From Acidaminococcaceae bacterium (GTDB lineage: Bacteria; Bacillota; Negativicutes; Acidaminococcales; Acidaminococcaceae): a DNA stretch of 64,000 bases. Under the pieces are notes generated by a model that had not been told where the DNA came from, did no database searches, and was given only the letters and a program-made list of their open reading frames with translations. The DNA lies in contig JAFQZL010000023.1 in the NCBI GenBank assembly GCA_017405945.1, forward strand, positions 1 through 64,000, in the 5' to 3' direction. The position numbers and the translations under genes are program-made. This document shows positions 43,407 to 55,322 of the stretch, piece by piece. The stretch's first letter is position 1. The number at the start of each line of letters is the position of its first letter.

Positions 43407-44051
43407 TTACCCGCGCAAGCTCTTTACCGCGGCGTTCACATCCTTCGCCCCGTACACGTACGAACCCGCCACAAGCACCGTCGCCCCGGCCCCCACAACC
43501 TGCCGGGCCGTTTCCGCATTGATGCCGCCGTCTACCTGAATGTCGGTACAAAGGCCGGCCAGGTCTAACATCCGGCGCAGCCGGCTGATCTTCGGCAATA
43601 CGGCAGAGATAAACTGCTGCCCGCCGAAGCCCGGATTCACCGTCATCAGCAACACCATATCCACATCGGGCAGGATTTCTTCAATCAAAGCTAAGGAACT
43701 GGCCGGATTCAACGCCACGCCGGCTTTGATTCCTTTGGCATGGATGGCCTGTATGCAGCGGTGCAAATGCTTTGTAGCTTCCGCATGCACCACGATCTGG
43801 TCTGCACCGGCTGCGGCAAAATCCTCAATATAGGTTTCCGGATGGTCTACCATCAGATGGCAGTCGAAAAACATCCTGGTCACGTTCCGTATTCTTTTCA
43901 CCACCGGCGCGCCAAAGGTCAGGTTCGGCACAAAATTGCCGTCCATCACATCAATATGCACCCAGTCGGCGCCGGCCTTTTCTATCTTCCGGATCTCGTC
44001 TCCCAGGCAGGAAAAATCTGCCGATAATATGGACGGGGCTATTTTGATCAT
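43407..44051 (-). CDS. rpe: Ribulose-phosphate 3-epimerase
   Basis: Rpe interconverts ribulose 5-phosphate and xylulose 5-phosphate. The 214-residue TIM-barrel protein has KIAPSILSADFSCLGDEI, ADWVHIDVMDGNFVPNLTFG, CHLMVDHPETYI, LMTVNPGFGGQQFI and IQVDGGINAETAR, with the metal-binding His and Asp residues. Its ATG overlaps the end of rsgA by four bases. It closes the priA-to-rpe block; ribulose 5-phosphate is also the substrate of RibB next door. Confidence 0.96.
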   Translation of the reverse strand: MIKIAPSILSADFSCLGDEIRKIEKAGADWVHIDVMDGNFVPNLTFGAPVVKRIRNVTRMFFDCHLMVDHPETYIEDFAAAGADQIVVHAEATKHLHRCIQAIHAKGIKAGVALNPASSLALIEEILPDVDMVLLMTVNPGFGGQQFISAVLPKISRLRRMLDLAGLCTDIQVDGGINAETARQVVGAGATVLVAGSYVYGAKDVNAAVKSLRG

Positions 44052-44928
44052 CTTCGGTTCCTCGCTTTGTTTTCTTTTAACTCTTCCAGGATTGACAAAT
44101 AAGATGCGTAACGGGTAGAGGCGATCCGGTTTTCCTGCACCGCATCCTTGACGCCGCAGACCGGTTCATGGGTGTGACTGCAGGGTGAGAATTTACAGGT
44201 TGCTTCAAACTGCCTGAACTCGGGAAAACAGGCCGGCAACGCTTCCGGTTCAAGATTTTCCATCATCACGTTGCCAAAACCGGGCGTATCGGCCAGATAC
44301 CCTCCGTTGAAGGAAATGAGTTCCGTATACCGTGTGGTATGCTTCCCCCTGCTGATTTTTGTGCTGATTTCCCCTGTAGTCCTCAAGACACCGGGCTGAA
44401 TAGCATTCAACGCAGAGGATTTTCCCACCCCGCTGGGCCCACCGAAAGCCGTTACCTTGCCCGCCAGACGCTGGCGCAGGGCGTCAATGCCCTCTCCTGT
44501 TTTGGAAGAAATCACAAAGGTTTCATACCCAATCTTCCGATACACCGAAGCAATTCTTTCCCTCTGTTCTTCCGTTGCAAGGTCTGCCTTGGACAGCACC
44601 AGCAGTACTGGAATGTTTGCCGCTTCCGCCAGCACAAGCAATTTATCCGCGATCAGAAAACTGAAGTCCGGCTGTACCAGCGCCAGGGTGATTACCAGCA
44701 GGTCAAGGTTCGCCACCGTAGGTCTTTCCAGATAATTACTGCGGGGCAGCACAGCTGTGATCATCCCCTCGTCCGCCTTGTCCGGATTAACTTCCAATTT
44801 TACCCGGTCGCCGGTACACAGTGAGAACCGTTTTTGTTTCATGTGCCCTTTGACCTTACAGGTTATCATAACGCCGGCACAATCCACGTAATAATATCCG
44901 CTGTAAGACCGAACTACCAATCCTGATG

Positions 44929-44935
<7 letters not shown>
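44048..44935 (-). CDS. rsgA: Ribosome small-subunit assembly GTPase RsgA
   Basis: RsgA checks late 30S maturation. The 295-residue protein has an N-terminal OB domain, then the circularly permuted GTPase order that marks the family: G4 LSKADL, G5-like ISSKTGEG, G1 GGPSGVGKSSALNA, G3 DTPGFG, and a zinc-binding tail CKFSPCSHTHEPVCGVK. The start is a TTG at 44933-44935 with AGGAG upstream, overlapping prkC by seven bases. Adjacent to prkC, as in Bacillus. Confidence 0.95.
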
Positions 44936-47377
<2,442 letters not shown>

Positions 47378-47388
<11 letters not shown>

Positions 47389-48121
47389 CGTGTTCCACCT
47401 CCTTCCGATCCAATTTCAGTATAATGAACGAAATATTGTCTTTGCCTCCCTTTTCCAGCGAAGCACTTAACAGCGCGTCGGCGGAGGCTTCCGTATCTTC
47501 CATCTGCAGATATCCTGTTATCTCATTGTCATGCAGCATATCAGTCAGTCCGTCGCTGCATAGCAGGATGATATCGTCTGTATAAATGTCTATGACAAAC
47601 ACGTCGCCGTTCACGTTCTTGTTTACGCCGATCCCCCGTGTCAGCATATTTTTCTGGGGATGGTTGAAGGCTTCTTCCTGTGTCAGTTCACCATTCTCTA
47701 CCATTTCCGCCACCAGGGAATGGTCCCTGGTGATCTGTTTCAGATGGTTCTGCCGCAACAGGTAGACCCTGCTGTCCCCCACGTTGAACACGTATCCTTT
47801 TCCCTTACCGTTAAAATAAATACCGGCAAGAGTCGTTCCCATTCCTTCCAGTGCGGAATCAGACCGGGCTTTATCGTAAACTTCCCAGTTAATATCACGC
47901 ATAATCTGATACAGTTTGGAAACCAGGGAAAAGCCTGTTTTTCCGTACAAATCTTCTTTTTCCGCCTTTAGTTTCTCCAAAGCCAGCTTGCTGGCGACCT
48001 CTCCGGCATTATAGCCGCCCATACCGTCTGCTATGGCAAATAAATACGGCCGTTCCAGCAACAGGCTGTCTTCATTATTCTTCCTGACTCTTCCTTTATG
48101 AGTCCGGGTCGCTACTGACAC
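47378..48121 (-). CDS. prpC: PP2C-type Ser/Thr phosphatase (PrpC/Stp)
   Basis: It reverses phosphorylation by the adjacent PrkC. The 247-residue protein has the metal-binding motifs KNNEDS, ADGMGGYNAGE, VFNVGDSRVYL, CSDGLTDML and GKDNISFIILK. The frame is open to 48292, but GTG at 48121 with GGAGGG six bases upstream is the start, since it gives the normal VSVATRTHKGRVRKNNED beginning. It overlaps prkC by eleven bases and follows rlmN by 34 bp, the conserved Firmicutes order. Confidence 0.95.
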
Positions 48122-48155
48122 AACAATCCCTCCAGTCAGCGTACATGCGAGCCAA

Positions 48156-49220
48156 TCAGTGTTTCTTGAATCCACTATCTCTGGCAAACGCCGCCCGCAG
48201 CTGGCCGCAGGCCGCGTTGATATCTTTTCCCATTTCCCTGCGCACCGTGACATGCAGACGGTGCCGCTGCAATATGGATAAAAACCTTTCAATACGTTTC
48301 TCCCCGGGCCGGAAAAATCCTTTCTCCGGAACCGGGTTCACCGGGATCAGATTTACACTGGCCTGTTTATAACGCAGATACTCTGCCAGCAATTCCGCAT
48401 CCCTGTCGCTGTCATTCTTATCTGCCAGCAAAATATATTCATAGGTGACCTGCCTGCCGCTGCTGGCCGCATACTCTTCCGCGGCAGCGATCACATCCGG
48501 GAACGGGTAACCCTTATTGACCGGCATCAGTTCCGAGCGCAGTTCATTTCTGACAGCGTGCAGCGATATGGCCAGATTAACCGGCAGGCTCAGTCCCTGC
48601 ATCTTTTTGATCCCCGGAATGATGCCGCAGGTGGAGACTGTCATATTGCGGTAGCCGATATTGCCAACATCCGGCTGATGCAGAAACTGCAGGGCCCCGA
48701 AGACCGCATCAAAGTTCAGCATGGGTTCGCCGCTGCCCATGACCACCACGCGGCTGACCCTTTCATTCTGCGGCCGCAGCTGCGCCTGGAACATATACAG
48801 CTGCGCCAGGATTTCCGCAACGGTCAGGTTCCGCGCAGCGCCATGCAATCCGCTGGCGCAAAATGCGCAGTGCATATCGCAGCCGGCCTGGCTGGAAACG
48901 CAGACACTGTACCCGTAATCATGATGCATCAGCACCGTTTCGATGGCATTCCCGTCAGGCAGCTCCAGTAAAACCTTCTGTGTCAGCCCGTCGGAGGAAT
49001 CCAGCCTGCGGACAATATGTATTTCCGCCGGCAACACCGAAAAACAGTCCTGCAGCAACTGGCGCTCCGCTTTGCCCAGATTGCTCATCTGCGCAAAGTC
49101 AAACACGCACTTCTGGTACAGCCAGTCAAATATCTGTTTTGCGCGGAATTTTTTCAATCCCAACTCTGCCAGCGCCGTTTGTAACCGTGGCAAAGGCATA
49201 CCGAAAATTTCAGTCTTCAT
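48156..49220 (-). CDS. rlmN: 23S rRNA A2503 / tRNA A37 C2-methyltransferase
   Basis: RlmN is a radical-SAM methyltransferase. The 354-residue protein has the N-terminal helical domain (KKFRAKQIFDWLY), the cluster motif CDMHCAFC at about 116-123, GSGEPMLNFDAV and ISLHAVRNELRSELMPVN; the conserved C-terminal Cys acting in catalysis is in NAACGQLRAAF. No good ribosome site was seen before the ATG. It lies between rsmB and prpC. Confidence 0.95.
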   Translation of the reverse strand: MKTEIFGMPLPRLQTALAELGLKKFRAKQIFDWLYQKCVFDFAQMSNLGKAERQLLQDCFSVLPAEIHIVRRLDSSDGLTQKVLLELPDGNAIETVLMHHDYGYSVCVSSQAGCDMHCAFCASGLHGAARNLTVAEILAQLYMFQAQLRPQNERVSRVVVMGSGEPMLNFDAVFGALQFLHQPDVGNIGYRNMTVSTCGIIPGIKKMQGLSLPVNLAISLHAVRNELRSELMPVNKGYPFPDVIAAAEEYAASSGRQVTYEYILLADKNDSDRDAELLAEYLRYKQASVNLIPVNPVPEKGFFRPGEKRIERFLSILQRHRLHVTVRREMGKDINAACGQLRAAFARDSGFKKH

Positions 49221-49294
49221 ACTACGTTTATCAAAACACTATCTGTTATTCTCTATCGTTTTGCAAACAAAACGCCGTAAATATCCCAGGGAAA

Positions 49295-50662
49295 CTATTT
49301 CTCTTTTTTCAGCAGCGTAAGGTAAAAACCGTCCACGCCATCCCGTTGGGGATACAGCTGCAGCTCTTTCACCACTTCGCCGGAACGGGGATGGACAAAG
49401 CCGGCCTGTTTCCATTCCCTGTTGTTCTGCAGGAAGGTTTCTATCTGTTTCCCGTTTTCGCTTTCTTCCAGGGTGCAGGTACTGTATACCAGGACACCGC
49501 CGGTTTTGACATACCGGCCGGCGTTTTCCAGAATACGCTGCTGCAGCGCCGGAAATTCCCGTAAATCCTTTTCTTTTTTAGTCCAGCGCGCTTCCGCCCG
49601 ACGCCGCAACACGCCCAGACCGGAACAGGGGGCATCTACCAGAACCCTGTCAAATATTTCAATCCACTCTTCCCGCAAAACTGTTCCGTCCTGGAGTTCG
49701 GTTTTAATATTATCCAGCTTCAGGCGTTTCGCGTTTTCTTCTATCAGTTTCAGTTTATGCGGATATATGTCACAGGCCGTCACCCGGCCTTTGTTCTCCA
49801 TCAGCGCGGCGATATGGGTGGTCTTGCCTCCCGGCGCGGCGCACATGTCCAGAATCTGCTCGCCTGCTTTCGGTTGCAACAGCAGAGCCGGCAACATGGA
49901 ACTTTCATCCTGCACATAAAAACTCTGGGGAAAGTTTTGCAACAGAGCCGGCAGCCCTGGCGATCTCGCAATCACGATACCATCAGGGCACCAGTGGGAC
50001 ACATCTCCCTCACAGCCCATTTCCCTTAAATCCTGCAGAAAGGCGTCCCGTGTTGTCATAAGGGTGTTGACTCTCAGGCACAGACTGGCCGGTTCGTTGT
50101 CCCAACGGCACAGGGCTTCTGTTTCTTCTTCACCGAACTGTTTCCGCCATCGCTGTACCAACCATTGGGGATGACTGAGCCGCAGCGAAACATCTTTCCG
50201 GATTATCTCCCATAGAACGTCTTTCTGCCGAACGCTGCTCCGCAGCACTCCGTTCACAAATTTATCCGTACCCTTATGGCTGAACTTTTTTGCCAGATTC
50301 ACGCTCTCATTACAGGCAGCGGAATCCGGGATACGGTCCAGATAAAAAATCTGGTATAAGCCCAGATGGAGGATATAGTGAATCACTGGCTCCAGCTTCT
50401 GAAGCGGACGATTCACCATCTGGTCAAGAATAAAATCAAGAGTACCTCTGGCTTTTACAGAACCGTTGACCAGCTCCGTGGCAAAACGCCGGTCCGGTTC
50501 TTCCAGCTTTGTCTGCCGCAGCACACGGTTCAGAGCGATGGCCGTATAGGCCCTTTCTTCCCAGATTTGCAGCAATATCAGCAGGGCCGCTTCCCTTCCG
50601 TTCACCGGAACAATTTTTTTGGCAGTTCCTTCCGCCGATTCTGAAAACCTTTCTTTACGCAC
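49295..50662 (-). CDS. rsmB: 16S rRNA m5C967 methyltransferase
   Basis: The 455-residue protein has an N-terminal NusB-like helical domain (REAALLILLQIWEERAYTAIALN...), then the SAM methyltransferase core with LDMCAAPGGKTTHIAAL, CDIYPHKLKLIEENAKRL, the motif IV Cys in VDAPCSGLGVLRR and the motif VI catalytic Cys in YSTCTLEESENG. The frame opens at 50686; the GTG at 50662 is preferred because GGAGG lies six bases upstream, giving an eight-base overlap with the end of the DUF116 gene. Confidence 0.95.
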   Translation of the reverse strand: MRKERFSESAEGTAKKIVPVNGREAALLILLQIWEERAYTAIALNRVLRQTKLEEPDRRFATELVNGSVKARGTLDFILDQMVNRPLQKLEPVIHYILHLGLYQIFYLDRIPDSAACNESVNLAKKFSHKGTDKFVNGVLRSSVRQKDVLWEIIRKDVSLRLSHPQWLVQRWRKQFGEEETEALCRWDNEPASLCLRVNTLMTTRDAFLQDLREMGCEGDVSHWCPDGIVIARSPGLPALLQNFPQSFYVQDESSMLPALLLQPKAGEQILDMCAAPGGKTTHIAALMENKGRVTACDIYPHKLKLIEENAKRLKLDNIKTELQDGTVLREEWIEIFDRVLVDAPCSGLGVLRRRAEARWTKKEKDLREFPALQQRILENAGRYVKTGGVLVYSTCTLEESENGKQIETFLQNNREWKQAGFVHPRSGEVVKELQLYPQRDGVDGFYLTLLKKEK

Positions 50663-51449
50663 TGGCTTCCTCCGGCAGGTCTTCACTTAACAATCTGATT
50701 GCTTCTTCCACTTTATCTATATTGACCCGTGTGTTAAAGCATGGGCCAAAGGGACGTTCGTTAAAAATTGCTATGACAGGTATCGGGAAGACATCCTGTA
50801 TGCCGCTGGTCAGATCCCGTTCACAGGCCACGGCAATGATAGCCTTGGGCCTTGCCTTGGCCACCATCTGACGGGCCAGCGTCCCGCCGGTAGCCACCAC
50901 AAAATGCATATGATATTTGTGACAAAGCCCCAGCAGACCGCCCACGCAGCAACCGCCGCACTGCTGGCAGTTTTCAATATTACGGGTAATCTTCCGGGGA
51001 CAGGTATCCAGCTGCAGGCAATGAGGTGTCAGGATCAGCAGCCGGTCAGAAGGTACCTTCACATGGTGCTGCTTTACCAGGGCATTATTCACCGCCACAA
51101 AACTCTGTTCCACTTTCTCCCGGGGAATGTTGAGGATACGTCCTAACCCCACGGCAAACGGGAACAAAAAGTTGATGGCTTTCCATGACCAGAAGTATAA
51201 AATTTTCGGCAGGGGCATACCCATGATTGCCAGCACGATCGCTAATTCTCCCGCAAACAGGAAGAATATGGCGCCAAACACCAGAAGCCCGAATGCCGTG
51301 GGCAAAAACTGGCTGATAGCTTCAAAGCCAAGATATGTCACTTTCCAGACAAAAAACAAGAGGATGGCTGTCACAATGGCGCTGAATAACACCAGCGCCA
51401 GGAAAACCCGTTTCTTGGGATTCACTGCCATTTCCACCGCTGAAACCAT
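50655..51449 (-). CDS. DUF116-family membrane protein
   Basis: The 264-residue protein has two or three N-terminal hydrophobic segments (about 14-36, 48-80) and a cytoplasmic DUF116 domain with several conserved cysteines: LTPHCLQLDTCPRKIT, CQQCGGCCVGGLLGLCHKY and AVACERDLTSGIQDV, plus GPCFNTRVN near the end. The Cys clusters suggest a metal or iron-sulfur site. The biochemical role of the family is not known to me. It sits between fmt (8-bp gap) and rsmB (8-bp overlap), so it is co-expressed with translation genes. Confidence 0.85.
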   Translation of the reverse strand: MVSAVEMAVNPKKRVFLALVLFSAIVTAILLFFVWKVTYLGFEAISQFLPTAFGLLVFGAIFFLFAGELAIVLAIMGMPLPKILYFWSWKAINFLFPFAVGLGRILNIPREKVEQSFVAVNNALVKQHHVKVPSDRLLILTPHCLQLDTCPRKITRNIENCQQCGGCCVGGLLGLCHKYHMHFVVATGGTLARQMVAKARPKAIIAVACERDLTSGIQDVFPIPVIAIFNERPFGPCFNTRVNIDKVEEAIRLLSEDLPEEASA

Positions 51450-51457
51450 AAAACTTC

Positions 51458-52402
51458 TTACTCCTTACTTCCCAAAACATCTCCCGCTTTAACACCATGG
51501 CCGTTTAAAAATACGGCAGCCGGCATACGCTTCTTAGATTCGGGCTGTACTGCCAGAACACGAAGCACCCCTTCACCGCAGGCTACGGAAAATTCTTTTT
51601 TGCTGACAGAAACTACTGTCCCGGCAGGCGCCCCTGTGCTGTTGCAGGCAATCCGGGTTTCCCAGACCTTCAATAATTTCCCGTCAGGCAAATACGTAAA
51701 AGCACCCGGCACGGGATCGAAGCCCCGCACTCTGTCATGCACTTCCCGGGCAGGGCGGGTCCAGTCTATCTTTGCCATCTCTTTGGTGATGAGTGTGGCA
51801 TATGTGGCTTCCCTGTCGTCCTGTTCCTCCGGCTGCAGACCGCCTGCTATCTCAGGCAGTGTATCCGTCAGAAGCTTCGCACCTTTTTCCTTCAGTTCGT
51901 CATGCAGGCGGGCAAAATTCATTTCCCCATCAATGGGCACTGTCACTTTGCTGTACATCGCCCCGGTGTCCATGCCCTTTTCCATCCGCATAATGGTTAC
52001 GCCGGTCTCCTTTTCACCGTTCATGATTGCGTACTGCATCGGCGCAGCACCCCGGTATCTGGGCAGCAGGGATCCGTGCACATTGATGCATCCATACTTT
52101 GGGATATCCAGAATTTCCTGTGACAGGAACTGGCCAAAAGCTGCCACTACTATAAAATCAGGCTTCCATTCTTTTAGCTTCTGTACAAACTCCGGCTCTT
52201 TCACTTTCAAAGGCTGGAACACCGGCAGGTCATGCTGCAGAGCAAAGGTCTTCACCGGAGTTTCCACAACCTTCTGCCCCCTGCCTTTGGGGCGGTCCGG
52301 CTGGGTCACCACCGCCTGGATATGATACTGCCCTGATTCCAGCAGGGCCTGCAGGGATCCCACCGCAAAATCCGGCGTACCCATAAATATCACGTTCCAC
52401 AT
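51458..52402 (-). CDS. fmt: Methionyl-tRNA formyltransferase
   Basis: Fmt formylates initiator Met-tRNA. The 314-residue protein has VIFMGTPDFAVGSLQALL at the start, VVTQPDRPKGRG, the formyltransferase core VVAAFGQFLSQEILDIPKYGCINVHGSLLPRYRGAAPMQYAIMNGEKETGVTIM-type block (HGSLLPRYRGAAP with the catalytic His), GMDTGAMY, and the C-terminal OB-like domain. It is three bases downstream of def, so the pair is translationally linked. Confidence 0.96.
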   Translation of the reverse strand: MWNVIFMGTPDFAVGSLQALLESGQYHIQAVVTQPDRPKGRGQKVVETPVKTFALQHDLPVFQPLKVKEPEFVQKLKEWKPDFIVVAAFGQFLSQEILDIPKYGCINVHGSLLPRYRGAAPMQYAIMNGEKETGVTIMRMEKGMDTGAMYSKVTVPIDGEMNFARLHDELKEKGAKLLTDTLPEIAGGLQPEEQDDREATYATLITKEMAKIDWTRPAREVHDRVRGFDPVPGAFTYLPDGKLLKVWETRIACNSTGAPAGTVVSVSKKEFSVACGEGVLRVLAVQPESKKRMPAAVFLNGHGVKAGDVLGSKE

Positions 52403-52405
52403 GGT

Positions 52406-52879
52406 TCATTCCTCCGGAATTTTCAGAGTGATGGTTATGGCCTTATCCGTAAACAGGATGCCATCGAGATGATCGGTCTCATGCTGAAGACAAATGGCCA
52501 GCAGTCCGTCGGCGGCAATAAACTGTTTTTTGCCACGAGGATCTGTGAACTCACACTCCACATATTCCGCCCGTTCCACTTCCCCTTCAAAATTGGGCAC
52601 GGAGAGGCAGCCTTCCCCCACAATCCTGGAACCTTCCTTTTTAGTTATGACAGGATTAATCAGTTCCAGCAAACCGTTTCCGTCCTGCAGGTCAATGACC
52701 ACAATGCGCTGAAGGATGCCTACCTGAGGCGCAGCCAGACCGATACCGTTGCCGGATTTATACAGCGTGTCTGCCATATCCTTCAAAATCCGTTTAACTT
52801 TTTTATCTATACGCTTCACCGGTTCGCAAACTTTTTTAAGAACCGGATCGCCGGCGCGTTTAATCTCCAGAACTGCCAT
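52406..52879 (-). CDS. def: Peptide deformylase
   Basis: Def removes the formyl group from nascent proteins. All three motifs are present in the 157-residue protein: GNGIGLAAPQVG (about 43-54), EGCLSVP (about 88-94) and QHETDHLDG (about 132-140), giving the Cys/His/His metal site. TTTGGAGG precedes the ATG. It is followed directly by fmt, the usual pair. Confidence 0.97.
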   Translation of the reverse strand: MAVLEIKRAGDPVLKKVCEPVKRIDKKVKRILKDMADTLYKSGNGIGLAAPQVGILQRIVVIDLQDGNGLLELINPVITKKEGSRIVGEGCLSVPNFEGEVERAEYVECEFTDPRGKKQFIAADGLLAICLQHETDHLDGILFTDKAITITLKIPEE

Positions 52880-52915
52880 GTTTCCTCCAAAAAATGATCG
52901 AATTCAATAAAATAC

Positions 52916-52942
52916 ATTATATTATATCACATTTTATATGAT
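52916..52942 (-). promoter_or_regulatory. Possible promoter of def-fmt
   Basis: A TATAAT (52921-52926) with the extended TGA context lies in an AT-rich 71-bp gap after priA, about 45 bp before def. The -35 is weak (TTTAAA at 16 bp). Confidence 0.35.
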
Positions 52943-52950
52943 TTTAAAAA

Positions 52951-55251
52951 TTATATTGCGGTTATGGGATCCACATCAAAATAAATATTCTTTACTGTCC
53001 TGAACTTGCTGCCTGACAGACAAACCTTCACCTTCTCCATCTCCATGGATTTAACTACGATATTAATGCGGTACAGATCCCTTATCTTGGCTACACCGGA
53101 AGGAAACGGTCCCATAATCTCTGTATGTCCCCATTTCTCCGTTACGCACCGGTCCCGTAAAAACAGGGCAACCTCATCGCCCAGCTCCCACGCTTTTTTT
53201 TCATTTTTATCAACAACTGTTAATTTAATAATTTCACCATAAGGCGGATAGTTCAACTCTTTGCGCCGGGCCAGTTCCCGTTTTGCAAAAGTCTCATAAT
53301 CCTGTTTTTTCGCAAAATTGATAACCTCATTTTCCGGATTATAAGTCTGGAGCACTACCCGGCCCGGCTTGTCCCCTCGTCCGGCCCGGCCTGCTGCCTG
53401 GATCAGCAGGGAGAAACCCCGCTCGGAAGCACGGAAGTCCGGAAGGTTCAGCGCGCTGTCAGCCGCTAATATGCCTACCAGGGTAACGTCAGGTATATCG
53501 TGACCCTTGGCAACCATTTGGGTCCCCAATAGTACGTTAGCTTCCTTTTTTACAAAACGGCTGATAATTTCCTCATGGGCCAGCTTCGTGGCCGTGCTGT
53601 CCTGATCCATGCGCAATACCCGCACGCCGGGCATCTGGCTGATTTCCTGTTCCGCTTTCTGGGTACCGCTGCCGAAAAATTTAATGCGCCGGCTGCCGCA
53701 GTCACGACATGTCAGGGGAATCGGATACGTGTTACCGCAATAATGACAGCGCATCACCTGTTCGTCCGCATGATACACCAGGCTTACAGCGCAATGGGGG
53801 CAGGTCAGGGTTTTCCCGCAGTCCCTGCACATGACAAAAGTTGAATAACCCCGGCGGTTCAGCAGCACCACAGCCTGTTGTCCGGCGTGAACCGCCGCAA
53901 CAATTTCCCGACGCAGCTTCCGGGAAATGACAGAATAATTCTTCTGTGCCAGTTCCTCCCGCATATCCACCACGTCCACAGCCGGTAAAACCGAACCGCC
54001 CGGCCGGAACGTGAGCTGCAGATGGCCAATGCTTCCGGAAACCGCCCGGTAATACGTTTCCAGAGAAGGCGTAGCGCTGCCAAGCAGCAGCACCGCGTTG
54101 TTATTATTACAACGGCAGCGGGCCACTTCCCTGGCATGATAAGAGGGTCGTTCTTCCTGTTTGTAACTGTTCTCCTGTTCCTCGTCCATGATAACCAGGC
54201 CCAGGTTTTTAAAAGGCGCAAAGACAGCGCTGCGCACACCGATCAAAACGTTGGCCTCGCCGGTCCGCATCCTATACCAAACGTCGCCCCGCTCATTCTG
54301 TGACAGCTTGCTGTGGACCACCGCCACTTCATTATGGAACCAGGCCTGAAACCGCTGCACAATCTGTGCCGTAAGGGCGATTTCCGGCACCAGTACCAAG
54401 ACCTGTCTTCCCTGCCGCAGCACATAATCAGCAATCCGCAGATACACTTCCGTCTTTCCGCTGCCGGTAATACCCTGGAGCAGGAATTCCTGAGGGCATG
54501 GAGAGGCAAAATGATCCAGCGAAGCCCTGATTGTCAGTACAGCCTGTTCCTGTTCAGAAGTAAGCTGCAGGGCTTCTTTCCGTTCAGCCTGCCGGTCATA
54601 GCTGTTGCGCAGCAGGCGTTTTTCAGTCCGGAGCGCCCAGCCTTTTTCCGCCAGTATCCGCAGCACAGCAACGCTGATATGCTGTGCCTCCGCCTCTTTT
54701 CCGTCCAAAGGCTCTTCAGCCTGCTGCAATAGTTCCAAAGCCCGCATCTGCGCTTTTGCCCGCGAGTTGCCTGCCTGCAAGGCTGCCCTGCCTGCCTCTG
54801 TAATGCTGTAGGCCAGAACCGTTTTCGCTTTCAGGCGTTCTTCCACAGTATAGGCTATGATTTTTCCATCCTGGTACACCGGTTTACGCCTGATACTTGT
54901 CTTGCCTGGAATAAACAGACGCATGGATTCCGCCAGAGAACACAGGTAATACTTTGCCTGCCATTTCGCCGTCTGCAGCATCTCGTCATTAAACCAGGGA
55001 CGGGTCCCCAGAACTGCCGACACTTCTTTCACACCGGCAAAGGAGAATTCCGGATTATCCTTTTGCAACACTTCGGCAGCTTCCTCCCGGGAAAAGGCTT
55101 GCACCACAAAGCCTTCCACCTTTTGCGATCCGAAAGGCACTATAACGCGCCACCCCTCTCCCACCTGCAACAGGTTCTCCGGAAGCCGGTATATAAACTG
55201 TCTGAACAGATTTTTTACAGGCAAATTGATTGCTACGAGTACATATTTCAT
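52951..55251 (-). CDS. priA: Primosomal helicase PriA
   Basis: PriA restarts stalled replication forks. The 766-residue protein has the N-terminal DNA-binding region (VLVAINLPVKNLFRQFIYRLP), Walker A LLQGITGSGKTEVYL, LVPEIALTAQ, motif II IMDEEQENSYKQEERPSYHAREVA, LLGSATPSLETYY, the zinc-binding cysteines CRDCGKTLTCPHC...CHYCGNTYPIP-TCRDCGS, and motif V-VI LGTQMVAKGHDIPDVTLVGILAADS and AAGRAGRGDKPG. Motif II is DEEQ instead of the common DEEH. ATG at 55251 starts MKYVLVAINLP; earlier in-frame ATGs exist at 55266 and 55308. It opens the block with def and fmt. Confidence 0.94.
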   Translation of the reverse strand: MKYVLVAINLPVKNLFRQFIYRLPENLLQVGEGWRVIVPFGSQKVEGFVVQAFSREEAAEVLQKDNPEFSFAGVKEVSAVLGTRPWFNDEMLQTAKWQAKYYLCSLAESMRLFIPGKTSIRRKPVYQDGKIIAYTVEERLKAKTVLAYSITEAGRAALQAGNSRAKAQMRALELLQQAEEPLDGKEAEAQHISVAVLRILAEKGWALRTEKRLLRNSYDRQAERKEALQLTSEQEQAVLTIRASLDHFASPCPQEFLLQGITGSGKTEVYLRIADYVLRQGRQVLVLVPEIALTAQIVQRFQAWFHNEVAVVHSKLSQNERGDVWYRMRTGEANVLIGVRSAVFAPFKNLGLVIMDEEQENSYKQEERPSYHAREVARCRCNNNNAVLLLGSATPSLETYYRAVSGSIGHLQLTFRPGGSVLPAVDVVDMREELAQKNYSVISRKLRREIVAAVHAGQQAVVLLNRRGYSTFVMCRDCGKTLTCPHCAVSLVYHADEQVMRCHYCGNTYPIPLTCRDCGSRRIKFFGSGTQKAEQEISQMPGVRVLRMDQDSTATKLAHEEIISRFVKKEANVLLGTQMVAKGHDIPDVTLVGILAADSALNLPDFRASERGFSLLIQAAGRAGRGDKPGRVVLQTYNPENEVINFAKKQDYETFAKRELARRKELNYPPYGEIIKLTVVDKNEKKAWELGDEVALFLRDRCVTEKWGHTEIMGPFPSGVAKIRDLYRINIVVKSMEMEKVKVCLSGSKFRTVKNIYFDVDPITAI

Positions 55252-55322
55252 ATAATTAAATTCCATTCCGCCGTCTTTATCCGGCAGTATAAACAGTTGT
55301 GAAAGCATACGCTTTCAAAAAA

